Assembly (NCBI RefSeq): GCF_958298935.1
Contig: NC_084922.1
Span: forward strand, 45,667,958-45,731,957
Direction of reading: 5' to 3'
Source: Phragmites australis
Lineage: Eukaryota; Streptophyta; Magnoliopsida; Poales; Poaceae
Length of the DNA stretch: 64,000 nucleotides
A model generated the notes under the pieces. It searched no databases, was not told the origin of the DNA, and worked only from the letters and a program-made list of their open reading frames with translations. Made by a program: the position numbers and the translations under genes. Shown here piece by piece: positions 1 to 10,248 of the stretch. Position 1 is the first letter of the stretch. The number at the start of each line of letters is the position of its first letter.

Positions 1-534
1 AATGGAGTGTCAGAACGGAAGAACTAGACTTTGTTGGACATGGTTTAGTCCATGATGAGCCAATCTGATCTTCCATTATCCTTTTGGGGATACGCTCTAG
101 AAACTAATGCGTTCACTTTAAATAAGATTCCATCTAAAGCTGTAGAGAAGACACCATATGAGATATGGATCAGGAAGCATCCTGGGTTATCTTTCCTTAA
201 GATCTGGGGTTGTGAGGCCACGCCCAAATCAGATTAATGCTTCTTTGTGGGGTATCCTAGGGAAACTAAAGGATATTATTTTTATAATCGAGAAGAAGGC
301 AAAGTATTTGTCACCCAGAATGGTGCTTTTCTGGAGAAAGAGTTTCTCTCAAGGAACATCAGTGGGAGCACGACACAACTCGAAGAGATTCGGGAACCAT
401 CAGAAAGTGTTTTAGCTCCTAATGCACCACAATTTGATGTTGCAGAACATGTTGTGGAGACACCAGCCCCACGACGGTCAGGAAGGATCAGTTGCGCACC
501 TGAGAGGTTTATGTTACTGACCACGGAGCAGCAC
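1..534 (+). pseudogene. Copia integrase C-terminal region (broken)
   Basis: Frame +1 carries the end of the integrase domain and the linker to reverse transcriptase. Recognisable pieces are LPLSFWGYALETN, KTPYEIW, the GYPRETKGYYFYN block and the RRSGRI(S) motif that precedes copia RT. A TAA at 235-237 stands where lysine is usual in the KSDKCFFVGYP block, so translation would stop there. The frame is cut at 534 by the inserted solo LTR and continues at 2065 (LDNDEPKTYSEA). It is a relic, not a host gene. Confidence 0.85.
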
Positions 535-2059
535 TGTCGGAGGATTAACTCCTGTCGCAGGGATCCCGAGAGACCCCTTTTTAGAGATTCGGCCGGGGGA
601 TGATCCTGAATAAGTTCGTCGGAGAAATGAATGAGAGTAAAGGCAACGGCCGGTGGTGGGACTGATGATCTAGTGCAAAGAGAAGTAAATGCAACGGAAT
701 TTAGACAGGTTCGGGCCGCACGGGGGCGTAATACCCTACTCCTGTATGGATGTAATAACTGTCCTGAGAAAGTCCCTCAAGGATGTTGCCGGTTACAAGA
801 ATATTGTGTCTAACTAAGAGCTTGAGGCTTCTTGTTCTTGGGCAGGGACTATGCCTTGAGTTGGTCTATGGTTCGATTCTTGCGGTCTCTTGCTCGATTG
901 CTTGTTCGCTTGTTGGGTTGTTTTTTTCTCTCTCTCTCCTCCTTCTTGTGTGTGCCGACTCTTTTATGCACTCGCCGGCTGCGACATGCCCCGAACGGGA
1001 AGGAGGGGGAACAAGTTCCAAGATGCCATGACTGGGAAAGGCGTCATCATTTCTTCTGGGCGAAGTGACCGGGGGGCGGGAAACGCGGCGCACGCCCAGT
1101 CACCTGTCACCATAAACGCCCTGGCAACAGGCACCGTAGAGAGGGCCCACCGGGCAGCCGCAGAGCAACCCGGCGTGCTCGCCCTGTCTTGTTCCTCTGC
1201 CACAGCAGGGCGGCAGACGGAACGCCTTGATCCTGGCGATGTTATCCCGAGACACACCGAATGATACGGGACGGAACCCGTGCAATTAATAGCCTCACGC
1301 CTCTCTGCCAAAACATGGCAGGAACTAACACTGCGGCGGGAGCAGTTGGGGATGTCAGGCCACGCACGCTCATTGAATGCGGCCTCGGACCTCTGACGGA
1401 TTGACACCCCATCGGCGGGTGCCTCGGGGGTCTTTATGAGTCGTCGGGGCACCGAGTGCTAGGGGGTACTGTTCACCTCCCCGAGCACTCTCTCCCGAGA
1501 ATGCCTATCCTCGCCCTCGGGGTACCGGGTGCTCAGGGGTACTGTTCACCTCCCCGAGCAATCTCTCCCGAGCACTCTTGCACGAACCTTCGGGGAACCG
1601 AGTGCTCGGGGGCTACCACGTGCAACCTCGAGCACTCTCTCCCGAGCACTTTTGCATAGATCTTTCGGGGAACCGAGAGCCCGGGGGCTGCCACGTGCAA
1701 CCCCGAGCACTCCCTGCCGAGCACTTTCACACTGACCCTCGGGGAACTGAGCGCTCGGGGGCTGCCGCGCGCAGTCCCTGAGCACCCTCTCCCGGAACTT
1801 AGCTCTTCTAATCGTCGGGGGACTAGGGTGCTCGGGGGTGACCGGGCACCTCCCTGAGCACTTTCTTCCCGGAACTTAGACTTTACGAATCATCGGGGAA
1901 CTGGGATGCTCGGGAACCAGTGACTGTGGCCCCGAGCACCTTCTCCCGGGACTTGAACTTTCCTCATCCCGCCGGAGGGACCTCGTGGGATGGCGACACG
2001 TGGCGGATGGCCGGCCTGGCCTCGGGACTCAGGGACCCCCGGTTCCTGATACACTGACA
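535..2059. mobile_element. Solo LTR, 1,525 bp, TSD AGCAC
   Basis: The segment starts TGTCGGAGG and ends ACACTGACA, so it has TG...CA ends. It is flanked by a perfect 5-bp direct repeat AGCAC at 530-534 and 2060-2064. It interrupts the copia reading frame between the RRSGRI motif and the first RT block, which fixes both boundaries independently. No internal domain is present, so it is the product of LTR-LTR recombination. The class is probably Ty3-type judging from length and GC content, but no coding region is left to prove it. Open frames inside it are not genes. Confidence 0.9.
1444..1967. repeat. Seven ~74-77-bp tandem units inside the solo LTR
   Basis: Units start near 1444, 1518, 1591, 1665, 1739, 1816 and 1893. 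Each carries CGGGGAACCGAGTGCTCGGGG followed about 20 bases later by CCCGAGCAC(T) and CTCTCCCGAGCAC. The core GTGCTCGGGG and CCCCGAGCAC motifs are inverted complements, so each unit could fold. The third and fourth units are most alike, and the last units are degenerate. Confidence 0.8.
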
Positions 2060-2064
2060 AGCAC

Positions 2065-3661
2065 GATATATTATTGTTGGACAATGATGAACCTAAGACC
2101 TACTCGGAAGCGGTGGCGGGACTAGACTCTGAGAGATGGCTTGGAGCCATGAGATCCGAGATAGAATCCATGCACGATAATCAAGTTTGGAACTTGGTTG
2201 ATCCACCTGATGGTGTCAAAGCAGTTGAGTGCAAATGGGTTTTTAAGAAAAAGATAGACGTTGATGGAAATGTTCACATCTATAAGACACGATTGGTGGC
2301 AAAATGTTTCATGTAGATTCAAGGTGTTGATTATGATGAAACATTTTTGTCCGTCGCAATGCTAAAATCTATCCGGATCATCCTAGCAATTGCCGCATAT
2401 TATGACTATGAGATATGGCAGATGGATTTCAAAATGGCTTTTTTAATGGAATCCTAAGTGAGGATTTGTACATGACACACCCTGAAGGTTTTATCGATCC
2501 GAAAAATGCTAGGAAGATATGCAAGCTGCAAAAGTCCATATATGGACTGAAGCAAGGTTCTTGGAGTTGGAATCTTAGTTTTGATGAGGTGGTCAAAGGG
2601 TTTGGTTTCATCAAGAATGAAGAAGAGCCTCGTGTTTACAGAAAGGCTAGTGGGAGCGCACTTGTATTTCCGGTCTTATATGTAGATGACATATTACTGA
2701 TCATGAATGATATTAAGATGCTTGATGGTGCCAAATCTTTGTTGCAAAAGAGTTTTTCAATGAAAGATCTAGGAGAGGCAGCATACATATTAGGCATAAA
2801 GATCTATAGAGATAGGTCGAGAAGACTGATCGGATTAAGCCAGAGTACATACATCGACAAGGTATTGAAAATGTTCAATATGCAGGATTCTAAAAAGGGT
2901 TTCTTACCGATGTCACATGGCATCGCTCTCAGCAAGAGTCAGTGTCCTTCGACCACTGATGAGCTTGAGAAAATGAGTGTGATCGCATATGCTTCTGCTA
3001 TCGTATCCATCATGTATGCCATACTTTGTACACACCCTGATGTCTCATATGCTCTAAGTGTTTCGAGTAGATACCAATCAAACTCGAGTGAAGCTCACTA
3101 GGTAACAGTAAAGAATATCCTCAAATACTTGAGAAGAAATATGGATATGTTCCTAGTCTATGGAGGTGAGGATGAGCTCATTGTAAATGGTTACACTGAT
3201 GCTAGCTTCCAAAACGACAAGGACAATTCGAGATCGCAACCTGGTTTTGTGTCTTGCCTCAATGGAGGGGCAGTGAGTTGGAAGAGTCCAAGCAAGAAAC
3301 GGTGGCTGATTTCATGACGAAGGCCGAGTATATCGTAGCTTCTGAAGCTGCAAAGGAGACTGTTTGGATCAGAAAATTTGTTTCTGAGTTAGGTGTAGTG
3401 ATTAGTGCTTCTAAGCCAATGAATCTCTATTGTGACAATAGTGGAGCCATTGCGCAAGCCAAAGAACCTAGGTCGAATCAGAAGTCCAAGCATATACTGC
3501 GGCGCTATCACCTTATTCGTGAGATTTTAGATCGGGGTGATGTGAAGATATGTAAGGTGCACACAAATTTGCATATTTCTGAGCCGTTGAAAAAGCCACT
3601 CCCACGGCCAAAGCATGAGGCGCACATGAGAGCTATGGGTATTAGATACTTACATAATTGA
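2065..3661 (+). pseudogene. Copia reverse transcriptase and RNase H (broken)
   Basis: The RT begins with LDNDEPKTYSEA and includes EWKWVFKKK-like, IYGLKQ and the catalytic YVDD block (about 2679-2690). RNase H ends with EYIVASEAAKE, LYCDNSGAIA and KHILRRYHLIRE. Breaks are TAG at about 2314-2316, a one-base loss near 2437 (MDFKMAF/NG), TAG at 3099-3101 where EAHW is usual, and another frameshift near 3283 (SWKS/SKQE). The gene is dead but otherwise collinear with intact copia pol. Confidence 0.88.
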
Positions 3662-3681
3662 CTCTAGTGCAAGTGGGAGAT

Positions 3682-5289
3682 TGAAGGTGATATGCCTCAG
3701 AGGCAATCATAAAGATGATTATATCATACGCCTATATTAATGTACTTTTGAATAATATGTTATTCTAAGAATGACCAACTTTTACATTGATTGGCAAGTA
3801 TGTGACTTGTTCATAAAACTCTTTGTTTATATCATGATGTTATTCTTAGTTGATCCCTGGTCGCATATCATTGTGATGATACATAAGACCAGCACATGTA
3901 TTGATTGATGATCACATTTCATGAATCATAGGTATAGAGATACCAAGTCAATAATGTGAATATTTATGTTAGAGAACATGATTTTGGATAGACTCACATT
4001 AAGATATTGTTGGGATTGTTATTTATGATGTACCATCAGTTGTTATCTCAAATGGTGTACCTGTAGGATCTTTAGACCTGAGATCGTTATTGATTCCCAG
4101 AATGTGTAGTGACAAACTTTGAGTCTGGCAAACACTATTCCGTAACTAGGTAGTCATAAAGGTAGTTTTTGGGCTTGTCATGAAACATTTCATGGGGTGT
4201 GAGCGATCAAGATGAAATTTGCCCCTTTTGATAACAGAGGAGATATTTCTGGGTCCCCCGAGATAGTTGGATCGAGAAAGTGTATGACCATGCCAATATA
4301 ATTAAAGAGTTGATCATGATGAATCCACTACTTGACTGAGTGAATGGTCGAGCTATCACAAGGGTGGTGCATATCTCGCATTGAGCTTGACTGATATCGT
4401 AAGGCGAAGAGATCGGTGCATGTGTATATCAAGATTCAGCCGATATAATTTTTTGTGTATACTTGGGAGTCAACATGTCATACTAGGGACCGCTATTAAT
4501 TTCGGTTTGAAAAGAGTTTTGAGTCGTAGCCGTTTGTACATGAACCTAACGAGTCACATACTTAATGGGTTGGAATAAAATATACGAATTGGATTCGTAT
4601 ATGGGTTTTGATTTAATTGTGATCCATGAGAAGTTAGAGTCCTAAATAGCTTCCAACGTGGTAGCTCATTGGCGAGCTCTATATAAGGAGAGGTGTGGGT
4701 AGTACATGCTAAGGTTGAGTCACTCTAAAACCTTAGCCGCAGCCTTCTACACGATCTCTCAAAACCCTAGTCGCGCGTGTGGTGCTAGCACATTGGCGCA
4801 TGGCGTTTCCGTCCTGTACGTGTGGATACCGTAGAGGCGCTATTGCTATTGCGGCGCTGATCTTTTCAGTGAATTGATCGCGATGTGTTTGGGACTGGTC
4901 GCCCGTCATGACGAACTGGTCGACGTACCTGCTCATCTGATCGGGGAGCACAACACGACCACTGGAATCTGGTTAGACAGCACGATACGATCACTCAAAA
5001 TTGGTCGAGAACGCGACAGATCTGATCGGAAGCTGGTCGAGGAGCACGACCACCTGCTTAGAGTTGGTTGAGGGGTGTGACCACCCACGTGGGGCTGATC
5101 GCGGATCTGATCGAAAAGCTGCTCGAGAAGTTTGACGTCCACGACATTAGATTGATCTACTCTAACTTTTTTTCCGCTGCACTGCGTATTGAGTAGTAAC
5201 GATATATGATCTTCTATTAATATAGTTTTCTGAATGAGTAGGATAATTTTTTTTATTTTAAACTAACGTAGTCTGTCCGTTACCTAACA
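3682..5289 (+). repeat. Copia 3' LTR, ~1.6 kb
   Basis: A purine-rich tract AAGTGGGAGA (3671-3680) precedes TGAAGGTGATATGCCTCAG, the LTR start, and TTACCTAACA ends it. Start and end give TG...CA. The start is well supported by the PPT and by likeness to Angela-type LTRs. The end is less certain because the matching 5' LTR is not in the window. A TATA box lies about 1.0 kb into it. Confidence 0.75.
4680..4687 (+). promoter_or_regulatory. LTR TATA box
   Basis: TATATAAG follows GGCGAGCTC and precedes GAGAGGTG, in the position expected for the U3 promoter of the copia LTR. The body is coding-dead, but the LTR could still start transcription towards the membrane-protein gene about 1.1 kb downstream on the same strand. 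Confidence 0.6.
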
Positions 5290-5786
5290 TCGAAGGTGCT
5301 CAGAATTTCTAACTCGTCTCAGCTCGAAGGTGGAGAGTTTTACTAATATGACGTTCTGAACTCAGCGGACCGGCATCTGCCGCTGCTTGATGGCTACAGC
5401 GTTCTCGCGAGCAGAAAAGCTTTGCAAACCAACAAAAGCAAAAGAATCGTCGTCTCTGAAAAAAATACCCGGAAATGTCTGTATCAACGAACTGCCGAAG
5501 ACAACCAGTAGCGGGAGAATGTGCGGTATCTGACAATCGGTCCAGATAAACAAGCAACTAGACGCCTAGCAGGGCAGCATCACCGTTTAAGTCTCCGGAG
5601 ATGCAAATGAACCTGGCGTTTTCACTGTCGCTAGCAACTTGGGGAGTGGGACGACCGGCGACGACTTGCCTCCAGGCATTCTGAAGTCTGAACACTTGTC
5701 ACCGCGGAGTACATTTCTCGCATGCCACAGCTTCCGCGTACCTCGAACAGTCGCAAGCAAGAAACGCTCGCTCAACAGGGGAAGAG
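5290..5786. other. Spacer between copia LTR and membrane-protein gene
   Basis: I see no gene or recognisable repeat. It must hold the 5' leader and promoter of the gene at 5787, but no clear TATA box was seen. It becomes GC-rich after about 5640. Confidence 0.5.
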
Positions 5787-6236
5787 ATGGGGGGCGCGGG
5801 CATGGCGCTCGCCGTCGCGTTCACGGCCGCCCTCGCCGTCCTGTTCTTCGTCCTGCTCGCCGTCCTTCTCTATAGGCACTGGTGGCGACGTCGTGAAGCC
5901 GAGGCGTCCACCCGCGGCTTCGTGCTGTTCGACGTCTGCTTCCACGAGGACAGGCTGCGCCGCGCCGTGAGGCCGTCCATGGACAGGAACCGGCGGCGGG
6001 CGCCACGGGAGCAGTCCTCCGGCGAGGTGGCGGATGACCAGGAGCCGGACCAGTACGAGCTCGCAAGGTGGAAGAAGATGTTCGGTGGCCCGACCAGGAG
6101 CCTGTCCACGATAGACGAGGTGACGGAGAAGGACATGACGCCGATCGCCACGCCCGCGTTCTGCACGCCGCCGGCGTCGCCCGACCGGAGAGACGCCCGG
6201 GCTCTCGACATGGCTTCCATCGCGGTGCAAGTTTAA
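5787..6236 (+). CDS. Small single-pass membrane protein, unknown function
   Basis: An uninterrupted 149-residue frame with strong GC3 bias, typical of a grass single-exon gene. Residues about 6-28 form one hydrophobic helix (LAVAFTAALAVLFFVLLAVLL) followed by an arginine-rich stretch (YRHWWRRR), so the N-terminus is probably outside and the rest cytosolic. The soluble part has an ELARWKKMFGGPTRSLSTI block and a C-terminal Thr/Pro-rich block (TPIATPAFCTPPASP) that look conserved rather than random. A second ATG at residue 6 could also be used. I do not recognise a named family. The frame on the opposite strand (5772-6342) is a GC-rich shadow. Confidence 0.7.
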   Translation: MGGAGMALAVAFTAALAVLFFVLLAVLLYRHWWRRREAEASTRGFVLFDVCFHEDRLRRAVRPSMDRNRRRAPREQSSGEVADDQEPDQYELARWKKMFGGPTRSLSTIDEVTEKDMTPIATPAFCTPPASPDRRDARALDMASIAVQV

Positions 6237-6315
6237 GGCTTAAGCCTCGGTACTTTCTAGTGTTGTTGTTTACGACTCTTGAGCAGTAACGGTTAGCAAA
6301 AGCAGTAGTAAAATA

Positions 6316-6570
6316 CTCTCTCTGATTACAAATATAGGTCATTTTAGTCTACTCAACTATTCTCTAAATATAAATTATTCTCGAACTTTTATGTATTTTT
6401 TTTCTTTTTCATTCTCTTCTGATCATTATTCAATAAATACTATCACTCTCACGAATGAATGAGTTATCATTTATAATACAGAATAAATAAAGAGCAACAA
6501 GATCATTTGATCTACTTTCTTAATCCTTATGCACAAGTCTAAAACGATCTATATTTGTAATTGGAGAGAG
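6316..6570. mobile_element. Stowaway MITE, 255 bp
   Basis: The left end CTCTCTCTGATTACAAATAT and the right end, read in reverse complement, CTCTCTCCAATTACAAATAT match over about 30 bases with four mismatches. Both ends are flanked by TA (6314-6315 and 6571-6572), the Stowaway/Tc1-mariner target. The interior is AT-rich and non-coding. It lies about 80 bp past the stop codon of the membrane-protein gene and may be in its 3' UTR. Confidence 0.9.
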
Positions 6571-6572
6571 TA

Positions 6573-7148
6573 TTTGCAGATGAATGAAATTTTCTGACAG
6601 TGTTCTATCAGATAGTGTAGCAAAATTTATTGATTTCATTGTTTCGAACGTGCAATATGTTCTCGGAAAAGAAACGCCCCATGTGTTCAGGGCTGATCGA
6701 ATTTATTATGTGTTCGATCGTGCTTGAGCAATAGATCATAGAACGGTGCATGCATGTTGCCACAAGTCAAAGATTGGATGCGCTAGCCATCCAGACTTGA
6801 CATCGGAAAGCAGTAGGAAAAGTACCAGTAGCAAAGACCTTCACAGACACAATCAGTTCAAATATTCACAAACACAATTCTTCAAATTTATAGTTGTCGA
6901 ATTAATCGATTCATGAACTACCAAATGGGTTGCGCTGTTAGTCGTGATCACACGTAGCACTTCTTTTCTCTCTCTCTAAAAGCAAGTTCAGAAGGACAAT
7001 ATAAAGGTCTGTACAACATGCCTAGCTAGATAATGTAAAATCCTCATCGTAAAAGAAAAAATTAAGCAAAAGACAACACATGAACTAAATCAACCGATCA
7101 ACACATCGACGTAACATCTGAAACTTGTAGCTAGCATCTTCAGTTCTG
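6573..7148. other. Intergenic spacer
   Basis: AT-rich, no gene seen. It should contain the 3' UTR of the NHL gene that ends at 7149 on the minus strand. Confidence 0.5.
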
Positions 7149-7844
7149 TCACGAGAAGTCGTCGACATGGCACTGCGTCGGCGTGAACCCCTGCGCCATC
7201 GCCGTCGCGTTGGTCGGGTCGGGAACCCTGATGTAACAGTCAACGTCCGGCCTGTACTCGACGCTGTTCACCATGATCACCTTCAGGCGCACCCTCGTGT
7301 GGAGCTTGACGTTGATGTTAAAGAACCCCTCCTCCTTCTCCCTGCTGAACAACGCCACCGCCGGCGCGCCGACTAGTGCCCCCTCGCCGTGGAAGCTCGG
7401 CCGTATCTCCACCGTGCTCTTGCGCTCCTGTCGCATCCGCGAGAGGTCCACGTACCCGAACCGCTCGCCGCCGTAGAGCGCCACGGCCTCCAGGCGCCGG
7501 TACAGCACGGCCTGCTTCCGGTTCGGGTTGCGGATGCTCACGCCCACGGTGAGGTTGTAACGCAGACGCGTGCCGTTGGCGAGGTCGAAGCGGGTGAGCG
7601 CGGCGGAGTCGACGTAGGCCTTGAGGCTGCTGGGCTGGTAGACGAGCCAGAGGACCAGCGCCAGAACGCCGAGGGCGATGAGCACGAGGGTGAGCACGCG
7701 GAAGGCCCGGCACAGGAGCGTGTAAGTGTCGCGGCGCGCGGGACGGACGCCGCCGGCGGCGGCGGGCTCATTGGGAGGGATGGGCGAGCCGTAGTAGGGC
7801 TGGTCGAGGTGGTCGACCTTGTGCTCGTGGCTGGCCATCGCCAT
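7149..7844 (-). CDS. NDR1/HIN1-like (NHL) protein, LEA_2 domain
   Basis: A single-exon 231-residue protein. NHL proteins are plasma-membrane, plant-specific proteins, several of which take part in pathogen or stress responses; this role is known for the family, not shown here. The N-terminus has the family's Tyr/Pro motif QPYYGSPIPP, then basic residues, one transmembrane helix at about 52-71 (VLTLVLIALGVLALVLWLVY) and an extracellular LEA_2 domain. The YNLTVGVSIRNPNRK block carries the conserved NPN (about residues 106-108) and possible N-glycosylation sites. I chose ATG at 7844 (MAMASHEHK). An in-frame ATG at 7895 adds 17 unconserved residues, and a TATA-like stretch near 7868-7880 makes it unlikely. 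Most similar in the window to the gene at 13962. Confidence 0.9.
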   Translation of the reverse strand: MAMASHEHKVDHLDQPYYGSPIPPNEPAAAGGVRPARRDTYTLLCRAFRVLTLVLIALGVLALVLWLVYQPSSLKAYVDSAALTRFDLANGTRLRYNLTVGVSIRNPNRKQAVLYRRLEAVALYGGERFGYVDLSRMRQERKSTVEIRPSFHGEGALVGAPAVALFSREKEEGFFNINVKLHTRVRLKVIMVNSVEYRPDVDCYIRVPDPTNATAMAQGFTPTQCHVDDFS

Positions 7845-8357
7845 CTCCAGCTTGTGATTGATCGATGGGTGTATATGTATAGCTAGTTTGAGCAAATAGA
7901 TAGATGTGTTGTGATTTGTCCGAATTTTGACTGGAAATTAAGAATGCTATAGTGTGGGCGCAGGCTTTCTTGGACCGACAAGGTTAAGGTTCACGACACT
8001 CGGAACCTTGGACGAGAGGCGGGCAAGGAACGCCGTTGAAAAGGCAGCCCGAGAATTGGCAGGCGGGCGTTGACTGCGTGAGCTCTGGTTTTGACTAACC
8101 GGGCACAGCAGGTCAGCAGCAGAGCTAAAAATTCATGCATAGGAACCTATTCTCTCTCTCAAAAAAAAAAAAAAAAGATCACGCGATATTTATCATTGAA
8201 TCTGCGTTGTGATGATTAACTATCAAATTATATGTCCGGTTTGCCTTTAGATCCATTGAGTTCGCATGCATCCAGTGTTTGAATGCTGAGTGACATGCGC
8301 TGAATTTTCACTCGAATATTAATAGAGGATCCCTTGTTTTTTGGAATAAAATAGATA
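7845..8357. other. NHL upstream region
   Basis: Promoter region of the minus-strand NHL gene. It holds a (TC)n stretch followed by a 16-base A run at 8161-8176, and no coding signal. Confidence 0.5.
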
Positions 8358-9446
8358 TTCCCTAATTCAATCTATTATCTTAATATTTAATGTGCAAAAG
8401 AGCTACCTCGTTCGTTTTTAGTCACAAAATTATCATATTAATCGAAAAAGTATATAAATCACTTATTATTATGAATATCTGATTGTCTAGATTAGACAAA
8501 GAGTACCTATCAAATAGGAAAAAAAAGAAAGATCTAAATCATTGATTTCTAGGTTTTAATAATAACTATTAGATCTTCAACTATTGTGACTTACCAAGTA
8601 CGATTAGGACTATAGAATTTGTTGAATTTAAAGACGATCAAGTGATGGGTAAATATTTTTAAATGGATCAATGATTCGAATAATTCCTCAAACCTGTTTA
8701 ACATAGAGGATTATAGGGAATTAGAATATGCTCCAAAAGTCTAATATCAGTCTTTTGATTATCGAAACGTGGTACATTAAAGATAGCTTGCTAGAAATTA
8801 CGTATAAACAATTTAGAGCAAAAGAAACAATATAATATTGCAAACAACTCTTGGCATAACAGAATTACTTGGGTAGACGTTAGAAAAGATTTACATGTAT
8901 ACCCATCAACTACTTTGTGCAAATCTTAGTTGGCTTTAGTGATTTACCTTATAATTTCAGCATTCTTGCAGAAAATGAAATCCCTTTTAGAAAGTCACAA
9001 AATTACCATATTAATTGAAAAAAAATGATCTAGATCACTCACTGCTGTTAACATCTAACGTCTAGATTAAACCAAAGAGCCTATATCAAATATGATTCAT
9101 AAATAACTAAATTCGAAAATCAAAAAGTCCATATCAAATACGATTAATAAACAACTAAATTCGGAATTTAAAATTATAGAAAATTAGCATATCGATTTTC
9201 ATACGGTTTGGGAAGCAAAACATTTAAATAAAGAGTCTAAATAAAATAAAATAAGTAATAATTTAAATTAGGGTTAGAATAGAAAAAAAGAATGATCCAT
9301 ATCAAATATAGTCTTAGAAAAAATAAAAATATTATAAAAATCAAATACCTAAATAAAGAGTCCATGTAAAATATAATTAATCAATAACTAAAATTCTAAT
9401 AGAAATAAAATTAAAATTAAAAATTATTAAGATAATAGATTAAGGA
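8358..9446. mobile_element. AT-rich element with imperfect inverted ends
   Basis: The left end at 8358-8391 (TCCCTAATTCAATCTATTAT...) is matched in inverted orientation at 9414-9446, sharing TCTATTATCTTAATA. Inside are two diverged direct copies, at about 8410-8520 and 8990-9110, that share GTCACAAAAT and a CATATTAAT...GAAAAA block. There are also several variants of a phrase like AAAGAGTCCATATCAAATA. No coding sequence was seen. This could be a non-autonomous DNA element or a decayed repeat. No target duplication was recognised, so the boundaries are approximate. Confidence 0.45.
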
Positions 9447-10248
9447 GCACCGTGTAGCTCAAAATCGTCGTATCAAGCAAGCAAAGGCAAGACATAACAC
9501 GCAAGCAAGACAAACCTATTCCTAACCTAGGATTTTGGGGACTGATCAAAATATATACGAATTAAATCAACACGTGTATACGATTTAGGTACAACTTTGT
9601 AGCATAATTAATTTTCTCTTCTGCTAACATAATTTTATTCATTTTAATAAAAAATTATCAAGACAAAATATTACAACAAGACTAATTATACTATTAACGT
9701 AAGTCACCCTGCTAATTCACTAAAATCGACCATACTTTAAGTCACATCAACCATTTGAACTCCACCTGCCCATCCTCCCTTTCACTTTTCATGTGTAAGA
9801 ACGACCTCCGAAGTTCAAACGGCTAACTCTACCATCCCATGGCTTGGTGGCTTAGCTAGCCGAATCCACCTTCTTTTAAGGTGCTCCGGTTGGTGGGTAC
9901 AACATTTTAACTATAATAACTGTACATAACTAGCTAAAATATTTATTTGATAACATCTGAAGAAAAAACAGTGCAATTTATTAGTACAAAAGTTAATACA
10001 GTAATATAAATAAAATATCATTCAAGTAAATTTTGTACCTTTTTCTAATCACAATATCACATTAGTCTTTCATTTCATACATCAGTACTTAGTAGAAAAG
10101 AAAAATAAAGGACATGTCACATAAATTAAGTACAAGAAATGAAATTTGTCCTTTATTTAGAAATTATGATCAAAGCACTATGAACAATAAATTACTAATA
10201 ACATCTTTGAAGAATCGAATGTGAGAAAATGAGAATATGAAAAGACAA
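9447..10248. other. AT-rich spacer
   Basis: No gene, no clear repeat ends and no RNA gene seen. Confidence 0.5.

Larger units (their letters stand above)
1..5289 (+). mobile_element. Decayed Ty1/copia retrotransposon, 5' part outside window
   Basis: The stretch reads integrase C-terminus, reverse transcriptase, RNase H, polypurine tract and 3' LTR, the copia order. The 5' LTR, gag, protease and most of integrase lie before position 1. The element is interrupted by a solo LTR at 535-2059, and after removing it the coding sequence rejoins in frame. At least two nonsense codons and two single-base frameshifts make it non-autonomous. The LTR start resembles the Angela-type grass copia LTRs (ATATGCC...AGAGGCAATCATAAA). 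The target-site duplication cannot be checked because the 5' end is missing. Confidence 0.9.

Noticed and set aside
964..1452. 162-codon minus-strand frame
   Set aside because: Lies wholly inside the solo LTR defined by TSDs; GC-rich composition explains the open frame.
5821..6342. 173-codon frame opposite the membrane-protein gene
   Set aside because: Arg/Pro/Ser-rich shadow of a GC3-rich coding region, no domain.
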